Below, in pieces: positions 43,405 through 52,909 of a DNA stretch of 64,000 bases (positions within the stretch are counted from its first letter, which is position 1; the number at the start of each line of letters is the position of its first letter). Source of the stretch: Nocardia stercoris (lineage in GTDB: Bacteria; Actinomycetota; Actinomycetes; Mycobacteriales; Mycobacteriaceae). The notes under the pieces are model-generated. The model was given only the letters and a program-made list of their open reading frames with translations. It was not told the origin of the DNA and searched no databases. Location: assembly GCF_003696265.1 (NCBI RefSeq), contig NZ_RFFH01000003.1, positions 372,001 through 436,000 of the forward strand, given 5' to 3'. The translations under genes were made by a program, and so were the position numbers.

Positions 43405-43547
43405 GCGCGGCCTCCGCATCGGGCAGCGGGACCGGACACGGCGACCGAGTCCACGACGGCGACGGTCGTGCCCCGCTCGGCGATCCGGAACCTGTTGCCA
43501 CCGAGTAGATTCCGGATGTAGCCGTCCCCACGGCAGATGAGCTTCAT
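43401..43547 (-). CDS. 48-residue ORF coupled between the two MutS-like genes
   Basis: Starts ATG 43547, overlapping the first MutS-like stop (ATGA), and ends TGA 43401, overlapping the second MutS-like start (ATGA). The peptide (MKLICRGDGYIRNLLGGNRF, then IAERGTTVAVVDSVAVSG) has one Cys near each end. The exact fit on both sides argues that it is translated. It may be a small partner or only a coupling ORF. No family recognised. Confidence 0.6.
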   Translation of the reverse strand: MKLICRGDGYIRNLLGGNRFRIAERGTTVAVVDSVAVSGPAARCGGRA

Positions 43548-45139
43548 GCGCGGTCCCCCATCCGTGCGGTGATGTCGGCATAGGTGAGCCGGTAGCGCTG
43601 GATCAGTAGTGCGACGTGGCCGGTGGTGTCGGTGGGGCGGCGGTGGATGCGATAGGTGCGGCGGGCGGGGTCGGCGGGGTCGGTGGCGGCGACCATGCCG
43701 ACGACGGCGGGGCCGGCGTCGGTGAGGGTGTCGGTGAAGGTGACCCAGACGCCGAGGGGGCCGGTGTCGAGCAGGCGGGTCAGGATGTCGTGGGAGATGG
43801 TGGCGGTGTCGGTGGCGGTGGTGCCGGCGAAGCTCTCGTTGAGGACGACGACGCTGCGGTCGGTGATCACGTCGAGGATCTCGCGCATGCGGCGCAGTTC
43901 GGTGAGCAGCCGGCCGTCGGGGTCGCCGGGTTGTTCGGGTTGCCCGAAGTGGGTGCGCAGCCGGTCGGCCAGGGGCAGGCGGGCGGAGGTGGCGGCTACC
44001 GGGCAGCCGAGCGCCGCGAAGTGGACGAGCTGGCCGAAGGTGCGGGCGAAGGTGGTTTTCCCGCCCTGGTTGGGTCCGGTGACGACCAGTAGCCGTTCCG
44101 GTGGGTCGAGCCGGAAGTCGTTGCACACCACAGGTTCCCGGGCCGGTGCGGCGGGTTCGGGCGCGGTGGCGGCGGGTTCGGTGCCGCCGGGGCGGCGCAC
44201 GACGTGGCGGGTGCGGACCCGCTGGGCGGCCAATGCCAGGTCGAACGCGTCGGTCGCTTCGACGCCGCTGTCGTGGGCGACGATCCGCGGCCGGCACAGC
44301 CGCAGGCCGTCGCGGCACACGCGGTCGGCGAAGGCGCGGAAGCGCAGGTAGAACTGCAGTTCGCGGTCGAGGACCACCAGGGCGGGGGCCAGGAAATCGG
44401 CGTGTTCGCGGGCGAATTCGTCGAGCAGCGCGAACGCTTCGGGGTGGATGGCGGCGGCTCGTTCGGCGACGAGTTCGTCGAGCGGGGACGCCACGGCCGG
44501 TGTGGGGGGCGCCTGCGCGGGGGCGGTGACCCCGAACGGCGCGAACAGCGCGGCGACGGTGCCGCTGTAGTCGGTGCCGGGGTTGGTGCCGACCTCGACG
44601 GTGCGTTCGCGCACGGTGATGGTGAGCCGGACGGCGGCCAGCGCGGATCCGGTTCGTTCGACGGCGGCGGTGAGGTCGGCGAATTCGCTGCTGCCGATGT
44701 AGGTGTCGAGCCGGTCGCGCAGCCGGTGCAGGGCGGCTGCGGTGAGGTCGGCGGCGGCGAGCGCAGCGGCCAGTGCGCGCACGACGGTGAGGTAGTCGGT
44801 GGCGGCGTCCAGGATCGCGCGGTGGCGGACCTGCGGGTGGGTGGCGCGGGCCACGGTCTGCGCGCGTAGTCGCAGCCGCCGCATGCCGAGCGCGAATTCG
44901 TCTGCCGCGCTGCGAAGTCCGGGTTCGACCAGGTCGTCGAAGATGTCTTGCCGCAGGCGCACGGTGGCGGGGTCGGTGACCGGGCGGGCGAACACGGCGG
45001 TGAGACCGAATTCGTCGGGGGCGCCGACGATGTCGGCGATCACCTGGTCGAGGGCGAGGTCGGTGAGGGTGTCGTCGCCGAGGATCGGCTCGTCGCCGCC
45101 GGTGTACGGCGTGGCCCACAGCACGCTGGTTTCCTGCAT
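43544..45139 (-). CDS. MutS-like ATPase, first of a pair
   Basis: Protein of 531 residues, start of a three-gene unit; ATG 45139 (MQETSVLW) has GGGAGG upstream. Helical region ~1-330, then the MutS ATPase: Walker A VTGPNQGGKTTFARTFG (~350-366), Walker B VVVLNESFAGTTATD, and VWVTFTDTLTD where the H-loop His is replaced, unlike its partner. The two proteins are clearly different in sequence, so an asymmetric dimer is likely. Domain I for mismatch binding is absent. Function unknown. Confidence 0.85.
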   Translation of the reverse strand: MQETSVLWATPYTGGDEPILGDDTLTDLALDQVIADIVGAPDEFGLTAVFARPVTDPATVRLRQDIFDDLVEPGLRSAADEFALGMRRLRLRAQTVARATHPQVRHRAILDAATDYLTVVRALAAALAAADLTAAALHRLRDRLDTYIGSSEFADLTAAVERTGSALAAVRLTITVRERTVEVGTNPGTDYSGTVAALFAPFGVTAPAQAPPTPAVASPLDELVAERAAAIHPEAFALLDEFAREHADFLAPALVVLDRELQFYLRFRAFADRVCRDGLRLCRPRIVAHDSGVEATDAFDLALAAQRVRTRHVVRRPGGTEPAATAPEPAAPAREPVVCNDFRLDPPERLLVVTGPNQGGKTTFARTFGQLVHFAALGCPVAATSARLPLADRLRTHFGQPEQPGDPDGRLLTELRRMREILDVITDRSVVVLNESFAGTTATDTATISHDILTRLLDTGPLGVWVTFTDTLTDAGPAVVGMVAATDPADPARRTYRIHRRPTDTTGHVALLIQRYRLTYADITARMGDRA

Positions 45140-45240
45140 CCCGACCTCCCGGGTCAGCACGGTAGAAGGGCGGTGGACCGGCGTCAAGCACCGGTTGCCG
45201 CGGGCGGCCCGGCCGGTGCCGGGCCGCCCGCGCTTGCCGG

Positions 45241-45618
45241 CTACGAGCTGCCGAAGGTGCCGCTGGGGAAGAGGGAGGAGCCGCCGCTGACGGTGGTGGT
45301 GAGGTTCCAGGTGCCGCAGCCGGTGGTGACGAAGGCGTAGTCGGTGGGCGCGATGGTGACGGTGGTGGTGCCGTTGATCGCGCCGCCGGCCTGCAGGGTC
45401 GCGGTGCCCTGGGCGTTGCCGGACAGTCGCGCCCAGGCGCAGACCGTGCCGGCGGTCGTGGTGGTGTAGGTGCCGGGCTGGATGTCGACACCGAGGTGGA
45501 AGGTGCCGTCGGTGGTGATGGCGGTGGCGGGGGTGGTGGTGGCGGCCGCGAGGCCGGCCGAGCAGGCGATCGCGGCGGCACCGGCCGCGACACCGTTGAG
45601 CAACAAGGACATACGCAT
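45241..45618 (-). CDS. Small secreted protein
   Basis: Protein of 125 residues: signal peptide MRMSLLLNGVAAGAAAIACS with cleavage near AGLAAAT, then a Thr/Gly-rich beta-type domain (HLGVDIQPGTYTT, CAWARLSGNAQGTATL, VTTGCGTWNL) with two cysteines in the mature part that could pair. GGAAGGAAC lies upstream of ATG 45618. The GxYxT...CxW pattern occurs in small actinobacterial exoproteins; no function known. Divergent from nothing; next gene on this strand upstream is the NRPS. Confidence 0.75.
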   Translation of the reverse strand: MRMSLLLNGVAAGAAAIACSAGLAAATTTPATAITTDGTFHLGVDIQPGTYTTTTAGTVCAWARLSGNAQGTATLQAGGAINGTTTVTIAPTDYAFVTTGCGTWNLTTTVSGGSSLFPSGTFGSS

Positions 45619-45753
45619 CGAAGAAAAGTTCCTTCCGAAAAAGCCCGCTGTCGCGAAACTGCCGCGACGCGATGCCAATATCTGAAATGTAAACGTTTCG
45701 CAGCGTAGCGGCGGAAGTGCGCGAACGAGACCGTTTCGTTCGATAATCGCGCC

Positions 45754-46020
45754 GCGACGTCAGTCCACGAATCCCGCAGCTCGCGGCGGCGCCACTCCGC
45801 CCGCGAATCCCGCCTACGAATCCCGCCTACGAAGTCAGTCCACGAAGTCAGTCCACGAGTTCCGCCGCGATGCCAGTCCGTAAGTCCCGTCCGCCAAGTC
45901 ATCCCGCGAAGTCATCCCGCCAAGTCATCCCGCGAAGTCATCCCGCGAAGTCATCCCGCGAAGTCATCCCGCGATGTCAGCCCGCGAGTCCCGCCCGCGA
46001 TGTCAGCCCGCGAATTTCAG
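45754..46020. repeat. 13-bp tandem repeat array, about 20 copies
   Basis: Unit CCCGCGAAGTCAT. Six nearly perfect copies run 45890-45967 (two read CCCGCCAAGTCAT); degenerate copies extend to both sides, from about 45754 to 46020, including CCCGCGATGTCAG and CTACGAATCCCGC forms. The NRPS stop codon (46017) lies in the last copy. 13 is not a multiple of 3 and no gene spans it. No spacers, so not CRISPR. The 398-bp gap from 45619 holds otherwise only the signal-gene leader. Confidence 0.9.
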
Positions 46021-49000
46021 TCCGCCGGCGGTGTCGGAAAGAATCCCACCTCGACGAAGTACCGGATATAGCGGGCCAGCATCGGGCGGTCGACGATCGG
46101 CCGGACCACACCGGCCGCGGCCAGGGCCGCGTCGGTGGCCGGGTCGGCCGTCGCCGGCGCCGCACCCAGCCCGCCCGCGTAGTTGATGCTCAACGCGGCC
46201 GCCCGCGCGAGGCTGTCGTCACCGGCCGCCGCCCGCGACTCCGCCGCCGTGGTGAGCGCCGCACCGAACTCCGCCGGCGCCACCACCTCGATCCGGTATC
46301 CGGCCCGCTGCACCTCGCTCACAAGGTCCCGCAACGGCACCGGCCGTGCCGCGCCCACGTGCCGCGTCGGCGCGGTACGGGCCGCGAGGTCCGGCGTCTG
46401 GACGGCCAGCGCGGCGACCGCGGCCGCGACATGATCGACCGGCACCATCTCCACCTCGGCGGCCCCGAGATCCGGTGCCGCGCCGAGGATCAGCATCGAC
46501 CGCAGCATGGTCCACCACGCGTCGTCGGTGGCGGTCGCGCCGGTGTCGGAGGCGCCGGTGATCAGCCCCGGCCGGTACAGCGCGGCGGGCACGCCACGCT
46601 CGGCGGCGGCGTGCACGAGCCGCTCCCCGACCCATTTGGTGAGCACGTAGCCGCCGGCCTGCGGTGGCCGCGCGCCGGCGTCCCCGATCGAACCGGTGGA
46701 CACATAGTGCACCGGTTTCACGCGCGCGGTGGTGGCCAGCCGCAGCACCTCCGCGGTGCCGGTCACGTTCGCCGCCCGCATCCGCTCGTACGGTTCGAGG
46801 TGGTTGACCTGGGCGCCGTTGTGCACGATCACATCGACCTGTTCGGCCAGCCGCGCGAACCGGGAAGCGCTCAACCCCAGCCGCGGCTGCGCCAGATCCC
46901 CCGCGACGGCCACGATCCGTTGTGCGCGGCCGGAGTGATCGAGCCGGTACCGGGCGGCGGCCGCCGACACACGCCGCGCCGCAGCCTCATCCGAACCGGC
47001 CCGGACCAGGCAGTAGACGGTGGCGTCGGTGCGGTCGAGCAGTTCCCGCACCAGGTACGCGCCCAGGAATCCGGTCGCACCGGTCAACAGGATCGCTTGC
47101 GGCGCACCGGAATACACTGGGCCCGCGCCGGCGGGGTCGATGCCGGGGTCCAGGACCGCGTCGGCGACCGGGTCGGGCCCCGACTCGGCCACCGCACCAC
47201 CGCGCAACACCGCCGCCAGTTCCGCCACCCGGGGATGAGCGAACAAGGCGCCCAACGCGACCGGCACCCCGAGCTCGCGTTCCAGAGCGGCCCGGACCCG
47301 GATCGCCGACAGTGACGTGCCGCCGAGCAGGAAGAAGTCGTCGTCGCGGCCGACCTTCGCGGCACCGAGCAGATCGGCGAAGACATCGGCCACGATCGTC
47401 TCGTCCGCCGATTCCGGGGCCCGGTACTCACGGTCGGGTCCTGCGGGCTCGGGCAGCGCCGCCAGATCCAGTTTCCCGTTCACCCCGACCGGGAACTCGT
47501 CCACGACCACCAGCCGGGCCGGCACCATATATCCGGGCAGCCGCGAACGAACCTGCGCCAGTACCGATTCGGTGTCGACGCCGGTGCCGCAGACATATCC
47601 GATCAGCTGTTCGCCCCGTACGGTCACCGCCGCCCGCGTCACCGCCGTCACGGCGGTCAACGCGGCCTCGATCTCACCGGGCTCGATCCGCAAGCCACGC
47701 AACTTCACCTGAAAGTCGGTGCGGCCCAAGTATTCGAGGTCGCCGCCGGGCAGCTGCCGCACCAGGTCACCGGTGCGGTACATGCGGGTGCCGGGTTCCC
47801 CGTCGGGGTCGGCGACGAACGTGGCCGCGGTCAGGCCGGGACGGCCCAGATAGCCGCGCGCCAACTGCGGCCCCGACAGATACAGCTCACCCGCGGTTCC
47901 CGCGGGCACCGGATGCAGCCGCTCGTCGCGCACCGCGGCACCGGTGTTCCAGTGCGGCCGCCCGATCGGCACCGGCCCGCCGGTGACGGCGGTGACGTCG
48001 GCGCCGGTGGCCGACACCGTGGCCTCGGTGGGCCCGTACAGGTTCTGCAGCCGTGCCCCGCTCACCGCCCGCAACCGGCCGATCAGATCCGCGGGCAGCG
48101 CTTCACCGCCGGAGAACACCAGCCGCAGCGACGCCAGGCTCCCCGCCGGCGCCAACTCCAGTTGCGCGGCCAGCAGCGACGGCACGTACAGGGTGTAGGT
48201 GACGCGGTGGGCGCGGATCAGTTCGGCCAGCGCCACCGGATCCAACTGCTGTCCAGGCGCCGCGATGACCAGCCGCGCCCCGGCCACCGCGGTCGACAGC
48301 AGCCCGATGATCGAGGCGTCGAACGTCGTCGGCGCGTGCAGCAGATACGTGTCGGCGGCGGTGATCCCGAATTCGCCGGTCAGGAAGTCCAGGTACGCGG
48401 CGACCGCGGACTGCGGGATCCCGACGCCCTTGGGCCGGCCGGTGGAGCCGGAGGTGAAGATGACATACGCCAGGTCGTCGCGGTGCAGCGGCCGGATCCG
48501 GTCGATGTCGGTCACCGGTGTGTCGGCGTGGGCGGCCATGGTGTCGGCCAGGGCCGGGTCACCGAGCCGCAGCACAGGCACCGCTTCGGCCCCGGTGGCG
48601 GTGAATTCCGTTGCGCTGCCGGTGATCACACACACCGGCGGGACCGTGGTGAGCAGGTGGCCGATCCGGTCGGCCGGTTGGGTGGGGTCGACCGGCACGT
48701 AGGCGGCACCGGCGGCCAGTACCGCGTGCAAGGCCACCACATGGTCGGCCCCGCGCGGCAACGCCACCGCCACCGCCCTACCCGGCCCGGCACCGACGCC
48801 GATCAGGGTGCGCGCCAGCCGATTCGAGCGCCGCGCCAGATCACCGTAAGTGAGGACCACACCGTCGGCGACCACCGCGATCGCGGCCGGCAACTGCGCG
48901 GCCCGGGTCCGCAGCATGTCGGGCAGCAACGGCCGCGGCAGCGCGCGCCGCGGACCGCGCCCGGGCAGCGCCGCCCGCTCGCCCGCGGTGAGCAGCGGCA

Positions 49001-52000
49001 GGTCACCGACCGCCCGGCCCGGGTCGGTGACGATCCCGGCCAGCAGCGCGGTGAGCCGCTGCCCCAACGCGGTGACGGTCCGCTCGTCGAACAGGTCGGT
49101 GGAATACCGCCAGCTGCACGACATTCCGTGCTCGCCGGGCACGACCGTCAGTTGCAGGTCCATGGGCGCGCTGTGTTCGTCGAGGTCGAGTGCGGCCACC
49201 GTCAGGCCGGGCAGCGACAGTGCGCCCCGGTCCTGGTTCTGGAACGACAACGCCACCTGGACCAGCGGATGATGGGCTCGACTGCGCGGCGGATCCAGCC
49301 GCTCGACCAGCAGTTCGAACGGGATCTCCGCGTGCGCGAACGCCGCCAGGTCCGCGTCACGGACCCGGGTCAGCAGGGCGGTGAACGGTTCGGCGGTCTC
49401 GACCCGGGTCCGCAGGACCACAGTGTTGACGAACATGCCGATCAGGTCGTCGAGTTCGCGTTCCCCGCGCCCGGCCATCGGGGCGCCGACCGCGATATCG
49501 GTGCTGCGCGACACCCGGGCCAGCAGCACCGCGAACGCGGCGTGCACCACCATGAACAGCGACGCCCCGTGCGCGCGGCCGATCCGCTCCAGCGCGGCCC
49601 GCACCTGGCCGTCGACGGTGAACCCGCACATCGCGCCCCGGCCGGAGGCGACCGCCGGGCGGGGCCGGTCGCCGGGCAGCTCGAGCAGGTCGGGCAGCCC
49701 GGCCAGGGTGCCGGTCCAGAACCGTAACTGCTGGGCCTGCAACGATTCCGGGTCCTCGGGCGCGCCGAGCAGTTCGCGCTGCCAGATCGCGTAGTCGGCG
49801 TATTGGACCGGCAGCGGCGGCAATGTCGCGGTGGCGGCGCCGGTGCGGGCCAGGTAGGCCGCGGCCAGGTCGCGGGTGAGCGGGCCCAGGGAGAATCCGT
49901 CGGCGGCGATGTGGTGGATCACCACGCCGAGCACGTGTTCGGTGTCCGACAGCCGCCAGATCCCGGTGCGCAGCGGCACATCCCGGGTGACGTCGAAGCC
50001 GGCGAGCAGGGTGGCGGCCAGTGCGGCGGGCAGGTCGGCGGTGGTGACCGGCACCGGGGTCAGCCGCAGCGGGACCGCGTCGGCCGGCAGGATCTCCTGA
50101 TAGCCGGTGCCGTCGGCTTCGGGGTAGCGGGTGCGCAGCACTTCGTGCCGGTCGAGCAGGTCGCGGACGGCGGCGGCGAGCGCGTCCGGGTCGAGGACAC
50201 CGGTGAGCCGCAACGCGATCGGGATGTGCAGGGCCGCCGAGTCCGGGTCCAGGCGGGCCAGGAACCACATGCGCTGCTGGGCCGGCGACAGCGGCGGGCG
50301 CGGTCCGCGCGCGCGGGCGGCCAGCGCGGGCCGATCGCCGGGTTCCAGGTCGGCGAGCGCCGCGGCCAGCCCGGCGACGGTGGACCGGTCGAACACCAGC
50401 CGGGCAGGCACGCGCGTGCCCAGCCGCGCGCCGAGGCGGGCCGCGAGCCTGGTGGCTTGCAGCGAGTTGCCGCCGAGGTCGAAGAAGTCGTCGTCGGTGC
50501 CGACGCGTTCGGCGGCCAGCAGCTCCGAGATCGTCTCGGCCACCAGCCGTTCGGTGTCGGTGCCCGGTTCCCGGTATGCGGCGGTGGCGAGTTCGGGGGC
50601 GGGCAGCGCGGCCCGGTCCAGTTTCCCGGCCGGGGTCACCGGCACCCGGTCGAGCACCACGATCGCGGCGGGCACCTCGTGGCGGGGCAGCGTCCGCCGG
50701 CACAGTTCGCCGAGCGCGGCCACGTCGATCGAATTACCCGGTACGGCAACCACATAGGAGACGAGTGCGTCGGCGCCGCCGGGCAGGGCGCGCAGCACGG
50801 TCACCGCGAACGCGACCGCGGGGGCGGCGGTGAGGACCGCGTCGATCTCGCCGGGTTCGACCCGGAACCCGCGGATCTGCACCTGGGTGTCGGTGCGGCC
50901 CAGATAGTCGAGGTCACCGGTGGCGGTGCGGCGCACCAGGTCACCGGTGCGGTACAGCCGTTCCCCGCCGGGGTGGGCGACGAACCGGGTGGCGGTCAGC
51001 GCGGGACGGTCGTGGTAGCCGCGGGCCACACCGGTGCCGGCCAGATACAGTTCGCCGGCGACCCCGTCGGGTACCGGACCCAGCCGGGAATCCAGGACGA
51101 GCGCGGCCACGCCCGCGATCTCGCGCCCGATCGTGACGGGCCCGCCGGGCCGCAGGTCGCTGATCGTGGCGGCGACGGTGGCTTCGGTGGGCCCGTACAG
51201 GTTCAGCACGCGCCGGCCCGGCGCCCAACGGGTCACCAGTTGCGGCGGGCAGGCTTCGCCGCCGACGCCCAGCACGGCCAGCTCGGGCAGGGCGACGACG
51301 TCGGTGCCGGTGAGCGCGGCCGGGGTGATGAAGGCGTGCGTGATGTGTTCGGCGCGCAGCAGATCGGTCAGTTCCGGGCCGCCGTACACGTCGGTCGGCG
51401 CGACGATCATGGTCGCGCCGGCACCGACGGCGAGCAGCAGTTCCAGCACCGACGCGTCGAAGCTGGGCGAGGCGAAATGCAGGGTGCGCGCGCCCGCGGT
51501 GACCTCGAACGCGCGCAGCAGTTCCGCGGACAGGGCGGCCAGCCCGCCGTGGGTGACGACCACGCCCTTGGGTGTGCCGGTGGACCCGGAGGTGTAGATG
51601 ACGTAGGCGGGATGGGTGGCGTGCAGTCGGCGGACACGTTCACCGAAGTGGACGGGCAGGTCGGCGACGGCGGCGCAGGCTGCCGCGGTGTCGGCGCTGT
51701 CGAGGTCGAGCCAGCGCAGGCCCGCTCCGGCGCCGCCGCCGAGGGCGGGCCCGTTGCCGCCGACGGTGATTGCGGTGGTGGCGGCGGAATCGGTGAGCAT
51801 GTGCGCGACGCGTTCGGGCGGATAGTTCGGGTCGACGGGGACGAACGCGGCGCCGGTTTTGGCGACGGCCCAGACCGCGAGCATGGAGTCCGCGCTGCGG
51901 GGCAGGGCCAGGACCACCCGGTCCTCGGGGCCGATGCCGTGCCCGATCAGGACGCGGGCGAGCCGGTTGGATCGTTCGTCGAGTTCGGCGTAGGTCCATT

Positions 52001-52121
52001 CGATGCCGCCGGCGCGGACCGCGACCGCGCGCGGGTCGATCTCGACCGCGGCTGCCAGCAGTTGCGGCAGTGTCCGGGTCCGCCGGTGCCTGTCGGCCGT
52101 CGCGCCACCGCGTCGTCGCAT
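46017..52121 (-). CDS. Dimodular NRPS, A-T-C-A-T-reductase
   Basis: Cytoplasmic non-ribosomal peptide synthetase of 2034 residues. Order: A1 (~15-490; [22 protein letters not shown]), T1 with phosphopantetheine Ser near 552 ([10 protein letters not shown]), C (~600-1030; HHIAADG near 739), A2 (~1060-1530; [15 protein letters not shown]), T2 Ser near 1603 ([10 protein letters not shown]), terminal reductase (~1680-2034; [33 protein letters not shown]). No epimerase or thioesterase. The reductase should release a dipeptide aldehyde that can cyclise to a pyrazinone, as AusA-type enzymes do. Specificity residues by eye: A1 D-A-L-F-L-V-L-V-A, A2 D-A-I-L-V-S-L-V-S; I match neither to an amino acid. 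ATG 52121 has GGGAGG upstream. No MbtH or PPTase gene here. Confidence 0.92.
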   Translation of the reverse strand: MRRRGGATADRHRRTRTLPQLLAAAVEIDPRAVAVRAGGIEWTYAELDERSNRLARVLIGHGIGPEDRVVLALPRSADSMLAVWAVAKTGAAFVPVDPNYPPERVAHMLTDSAATTAITVGGNGPALGGGAGAGLRWLDLDSADTAAACAAVADLPVHFGERVRRLHATHPAYVIYTSGSTGTPKGVVVTHGGLAALSAELLRAFEVTAGARTLHFASPSFDASVLELLLAVGAGATMIVAPTDVYGGPELTDLLRAEHITHAFITPAALTGTDVVALPELAVLGVGGEACPPQLVTRWAPGRRVLNLYGPTEATVAATISDLRPGGPVTIGREIAGVAALVLDSRLGPVPDGVAGELYLAGTGVARGYHDRPALTATRFVAHPGGERLYRTGDLVRRTATGDLDYLGRTDTQVQIRGFRVEPGEIDAVLTAAPAVAFAVTVLRALPGGADALVSYVVAVPGNSIDVAALGELCRRTLPRHEVPAAIVVLDRVPVTPAGKLDRAALPAPELATAAYREPGTDTERLVAETISELLAAERVGTDDDFFDLGGNSLQATRLAARLGARLGTRVPARLVFDRSTVAGLAAALADLEPGDRPALAARARGPRPPLSPAQQRMWFLARLDPDSAALHIPIALRLTGVLDPDALAAAVRDLLDRHEVLRTRYPEADGTGYQEILPADAVPLRLTPVPVTTADLPAALAATLLAGFDVTRDVPLRTGIWRLSDTEHVLGVVIHHIAADGFSLGPLTRDLAAAYLARTGAATATLPPLPVQYADYAIWQRELLGAPEDPESLQAQQLRFWTGTLAGLPDLLELPGDRPRPAVASGRGAMCGFTVDGQVRAALERIGRAHGASLFMVVHAAFAVLLARVSRSTDIAVGAPMAGRGERELDDLIGMFVNTVVLRTRVETAEPFTALLTRVRDADLAAFAHAEIPFELLVERLDPPRSRAHHPLVQVALSFQNQDRGALSLPGLTVAALDLDEHSAPMDLQLTVVPGEHGMSCSWRYSTDLFDERTVTALGQRLTALLAGIVTDPGRAVGDLPLLTAGERAALPGRGPRRALPRPLLPDMLRTRAAQLPAAIAVVADGVVLTYGDLARRSNRLARTLIGVGAGPGRAVAVALPRGADHVVALHAVLAAGAAYVPVDPTQPADRIGHLLTTVPPVCVITGSATEFTATGAEAVPVLRLGDPALADTMAAHADTPVTDIDRIRPLHRDDLAYVIFTSGSTGRPKGVGIPQSAVAAYLDFLTGEFGITAADTYLLHAPTTFDASIIGLLSTAVAGARLVIAAPGQQLDPVALAELIRAHRVTYTLYVPSLLAAQLELAPAGSLASLRLVFSGGEALPADLIGRLRAVSGARLQNLYGPTEATVSATGADVTAVTGGPVPIGRPHWNTGAAVRDERLHPVPAGTAGELYLSGPQLARGYLGRPGLTAATFVADPDGEPGTRMYRTGDLVRQLPGGDLEYLGRTDFQVKLRGLRIEPGEIEAALTAVTAVTRAAVTVRGEQLIGYVCGTGVDTESVLAQVRSRLPGYMVPARLVVVDEFPVGVNGKLDLAALPEPAGPDREYRAPESADETIVADVFADLLGAAKVGRDDDFFLLGGTSLSAIRVRAALERELGVPVALGALFAHPRVAELAAVLRGGAVAESGPDPVADAVLDPGIDPAGAGPVYSGAPQAILLTGATGFLGAYLVRELLDRTDATVYCLVRAGSDEAAARRVSAAAARYRLDHSGRAQRIVAVAGDLAQPRLGLSASRFARLAEQVDVIVHNGAQVNHLEPYERMRAANVTGTAEVLRLATTARVKPVHYVSTGSIGDAGARPPQAGGYVLTKWVGERLVHAAAERGVPAALYRPGLITGASDTGATATDDAWWTMLRSMLILGAAPDLGAAEVEMVPVDHVAAAVAALAVQTPDLAARTAPTRHVGAARPVPLRDLVSEVQRAGYRIEVVAPAEFGAALTTAAESRAAAGDDSLARAAALSINYAGGLGAAPATADPATDAALAAAGVVRPIVDRPMLARYIRYFVEVGFFPTPPAD

Positions 52122-52909
52122 CCGGTCCCGATCCTCCCGCACGGGGACGGGCCACCCGGGCCCGGCCGATTTTCCCTGTGCCGCACAGATGGATGGAAAA
52201 TTGGCGTACCGAGCAGAGCATCCCCATCGCGGCCGAACTGTCACGCATCTAAATGCAGATCCCGGTCCGGGATCAACCCAGGCGAAACACTCGAACCCGG
52301 GTATGTGCACCTATTCGGGTGGCTGTTCGTGACTGTTACAGCGACCGCCACCCGAACCTAGCCGGGCCATGATAGCGGGAAACCTGCCCGCCACCGGGCC
52401 GTTGTCCCGACCCTCCCGATCTTGCATCGAGTGCACGCCGACATCGACTGCCCGACAGCACGGTCCGCGCCCCTCCTCGTCCCGCCGCGAGACCTGCCGT
52501 TCGTGAGGTTGCCGAAAATTCACCGTACCGCGCGTCCGCACCCGTTCGTCCTGCTGTCCGCCAACGGATTCCACGGCGGCTCCGCCGACCCCACCCACGT
52601 CGGCTTCCACCTGACCTCGATCTCCGGCAGCGACACCCCCGGCGGGCAGGTGGAAGTGTCCGCCGGGGATGCCGGCGAACACCGCGACGACCGCCGGACG
52701 GAAACCGTCGTCAGTCGCCTCGGCCGCCAACCCGCGGTCACCAACATCGGCTGGACGGTCCCTGGTAGCACCAGGTCACCCCGCTGACAACGGCGCCACC
52801 GCGGGCCACACCTCCGGCTCTCCGAACGAACCGACCGACCCGGCGCGCACCTCGACACCAGCTGGTTACCTGTTCAATTACTGTCGCGGGCAGGGGATTC
52901 GCTACGCTT
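52122..52909. other. 788-bp gap upstream of the NRPS and kinase
   Basis: Divergent region holding the promoters of the NRPS (minus) and the kinase (plus). The half near the NRPS is not coding-like. From about 52510 to 52780 one plus-strand frame has strong third-position GC (next entry). No RNA gene or clear palindrome found. Confidence 0.5.
52422..52787 (+). CDS. Weak hypothetical ORF (121 codons)
   Basis: Open from TTG 52422 (or GTG 52431) to TGA 52785. From codon ~40 the third positions are nearly all G or C (PFVLLSANGFHGGSADPTHV), which suggests real or recent coding. No ribosome site, no recognised family, and an unlikely start, so it may be a remnant or a chance frame. Confidence 0.25.
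   Translation: MHRVHADIDCPTARSAPLLVPPRDLPFVRLPKIHRTARPHPFVLLSANGFHGGSADPTHVGFHLTSISGSDTPGGQVEVSAGDAGEHRDDRRTETVVSRLGRQPAVTNIGWTVPGSTRSPR

Noticed and set aside
45754..46020. CRISPR array
   Set aside because: The 13-bp units are contiguous with no spacers and there are no cas genes.
31460..52121. One single biosynthetic cluster joining the PLP operon and the NRPS
   Set aside because: Between them lie cell-wall, antiporter and MutS-like genes in both directions; no shared regulation is visible, so they are kept separate.
49803..52361. 852-codon open frame on the plus strand opposite the NRPS
   Set aside because: Composition Gly/Arg/Val/Asp typical of an antisense shadow; the minus strand has full NRPS motifs.
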